Under the pieces are notes generated by a model. The model worked only from the letters and a program-made list of their open reading frames with translations. It did no database searches and was not told the origin of the DNA. Shown here one piece after another: positions 13,336 to 13,820 of a stretch of DNA of 13,820 nt. The stretch is from positions 1-13,820 of the forward strand of contig CAZVAR010000106.1 of assembly GCA_964625225.1 (NCBI GenBank), read 5' to 3'. Made by a program: the position numbers and the translations under genes. Source of the stretch: CAZVAR01 sp964625225. Its GTDB lineage: Bacteria > Pseudomonadota > Alphaproteobacteria > JAJUGE01. Each line of letters begins with the position of its first letter. Position 1 is the stretch's first letter.

Positions 13336-13820
13336 TCAATGCTTTGCGCCGAGCAGGACCTGACGTTCGGCGAGCCGGGCCGTGACCGCCCTCGCCCGCT
13401 CCGCGTCCATGTTCGCGAGGACCGGAGCGGTCTTGGTGTCGCGCATCCGCCCGAGCACCTCGACCAGGATGTCCATGTCGAGCTCGTTCATGATCCGCGC
13501 CGCGTCCTTCGGCTTCATCTTCTCGTAGATCGACACGAGGCCGGCCAGCTTCTGCTCCTGCGCCTCGTCGTGCTTCGCGACCAGGGCCTCGATCCTGGCC
13601 TGGAGTGCAGCCAATTCGTCCGTCTGTTCCTGGAGCCGCTTCTCGGCCGCCCGCACCAGCCCCTCGCGGAGATCGAGCTCCCGCTCGCGCGCATCCAGTG
13701 CTTCCCGTCGCTCCGCCAGCTTCTGCAGCAGTTCGATCTCGGTCGCCGTCAGCGGAACCGTGTCGCCGGGCAGGAGCTTGCCGATCGCCGCGGCCGTCGC
13801 GGCCGCGGCCGGCGCCGGCC
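13336..13820 (-). CDS. motE: MotE-like coiled-coil protein, C-terminal part (start outside window)
   Basis: The frame is open to the window edge; about 160 residues are visible and the start is missing. From the edge there is an Ala/Pro-rich stretch, then a long charged coiled coil (from ATEIELLQKLAERREALDAR through EKRLQEQTDELAALQARIEA), then a domain resembling the MgtE N-terminal/FliG-like fold: YEKMKPKDAARIMNELDMDI, LVEVLGRMRDTKTAPVLANM and DAERARAVTARLAER. This layout is that of MotE-family proteins, which in rhizobia act in the periplasm as partners of the stator-linked protein MotC. Its position before cheY in a motility region agrees. Without the N-terminus, the signal or membrane segment cannot be checked, so the symbol is tentative. 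Confidence 0.78.
   Translation of the reverse strand, partial: PAPAAAATAAAIGKLLPGDTVPLTATEIELLQKLAERREALDARERELDLREGLVRAAEKRLQEQTDELAALQARIEALVAKHDEAQEQKLAGLVSIYEKMKPKDAARIMNELDMDILVEVLGRMRDTKTAPVLANMDAERARAVTARLAERQVLLGAKH

Noticed and set aside
1..13820. CRISPR arrays, tRNA or rRNA genes, insertion sequences, phage genes, toxin-antitoxin pairs
   Set aside because: No repeated spacers, tRNA-like cloverleaf, rRNA segments, transposase motifs or terminal repeats were seen; the window is almost fully explained by the genes listed.

Overview
This window is a chromosomal segment from a GC-rich alphaproteobacterium, most likely of the Rhodospirillales or a nearby group. That placement is an inference. 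It rests on an alphaproteobacterial-type RecA N-terminus, an alphaproteobacterial SOS box (GTTC-N7-GTTC) before recA, a CckA-type hybrid kinase, CtrA-like boxes, and the mix of flagellar genes. Nearly all of the window is coding, and almost everything concerns the flagellum and its control.

Layout. Positions 1-157 (minus) hold the start of recA with its own SOS-type promoter. Positions 318-6213 (minus) hold one compact operon read as flgB-flgC-fliE-fliQ-fliR-flhB-cckA. It encodes proximal rod proteins, the rod adapter, three export-gate components and, translationally coupled at the end, a cell-cycle hybrid histidine kinase. A 155-bp divergent region separates it from csrA. Downstream of csrA on the plus strand are a free-standing FlhB C-terminal-domain protein (FlhX-like), fliO and fliP. 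A non-flagellar GFA/CENP-V-type zinc enzyme gene (8195-8596) follows and converges on the next block. Positions 8607-13820 (minus) read as a MotE-like coiled-coil protein (cut by the window edge), cheY, cheZ, and a secreted protein of about 1177 residues. That protein has three related beta modules, a Pro/Ala-rich linker and a long helical TPR-like region.

How it fits together. The gene products cover rod assembly, the export gate (FliP, FliQ, FliR, FlhB, FliO, plus FlhX), motor switching (CheY, CheZ), probable stator/motor support (MotE-like), post-transcriptional control (CsrA) and transcriptional control upstream (CckA). Near-consensus CtrA boxes lie in three of the intergenic regions: before flgB/csrA, before flhX and before cheY. 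CckA is known to feed phosphate to CtrA through ChpT, so the window may hold a feedback loop in which a CtrA-responsive flagellar operon carries the gene for its own top kinase.

The least understood item is the 1177-residue secreted protein linked to cheYZ. It is the best candidate here for an undescribed envelope or motor-associated component. No CRISPR array, tRNA, rRNA, insertion sequence or prophage feature was seen. All gaps between genes are under 165 bp.
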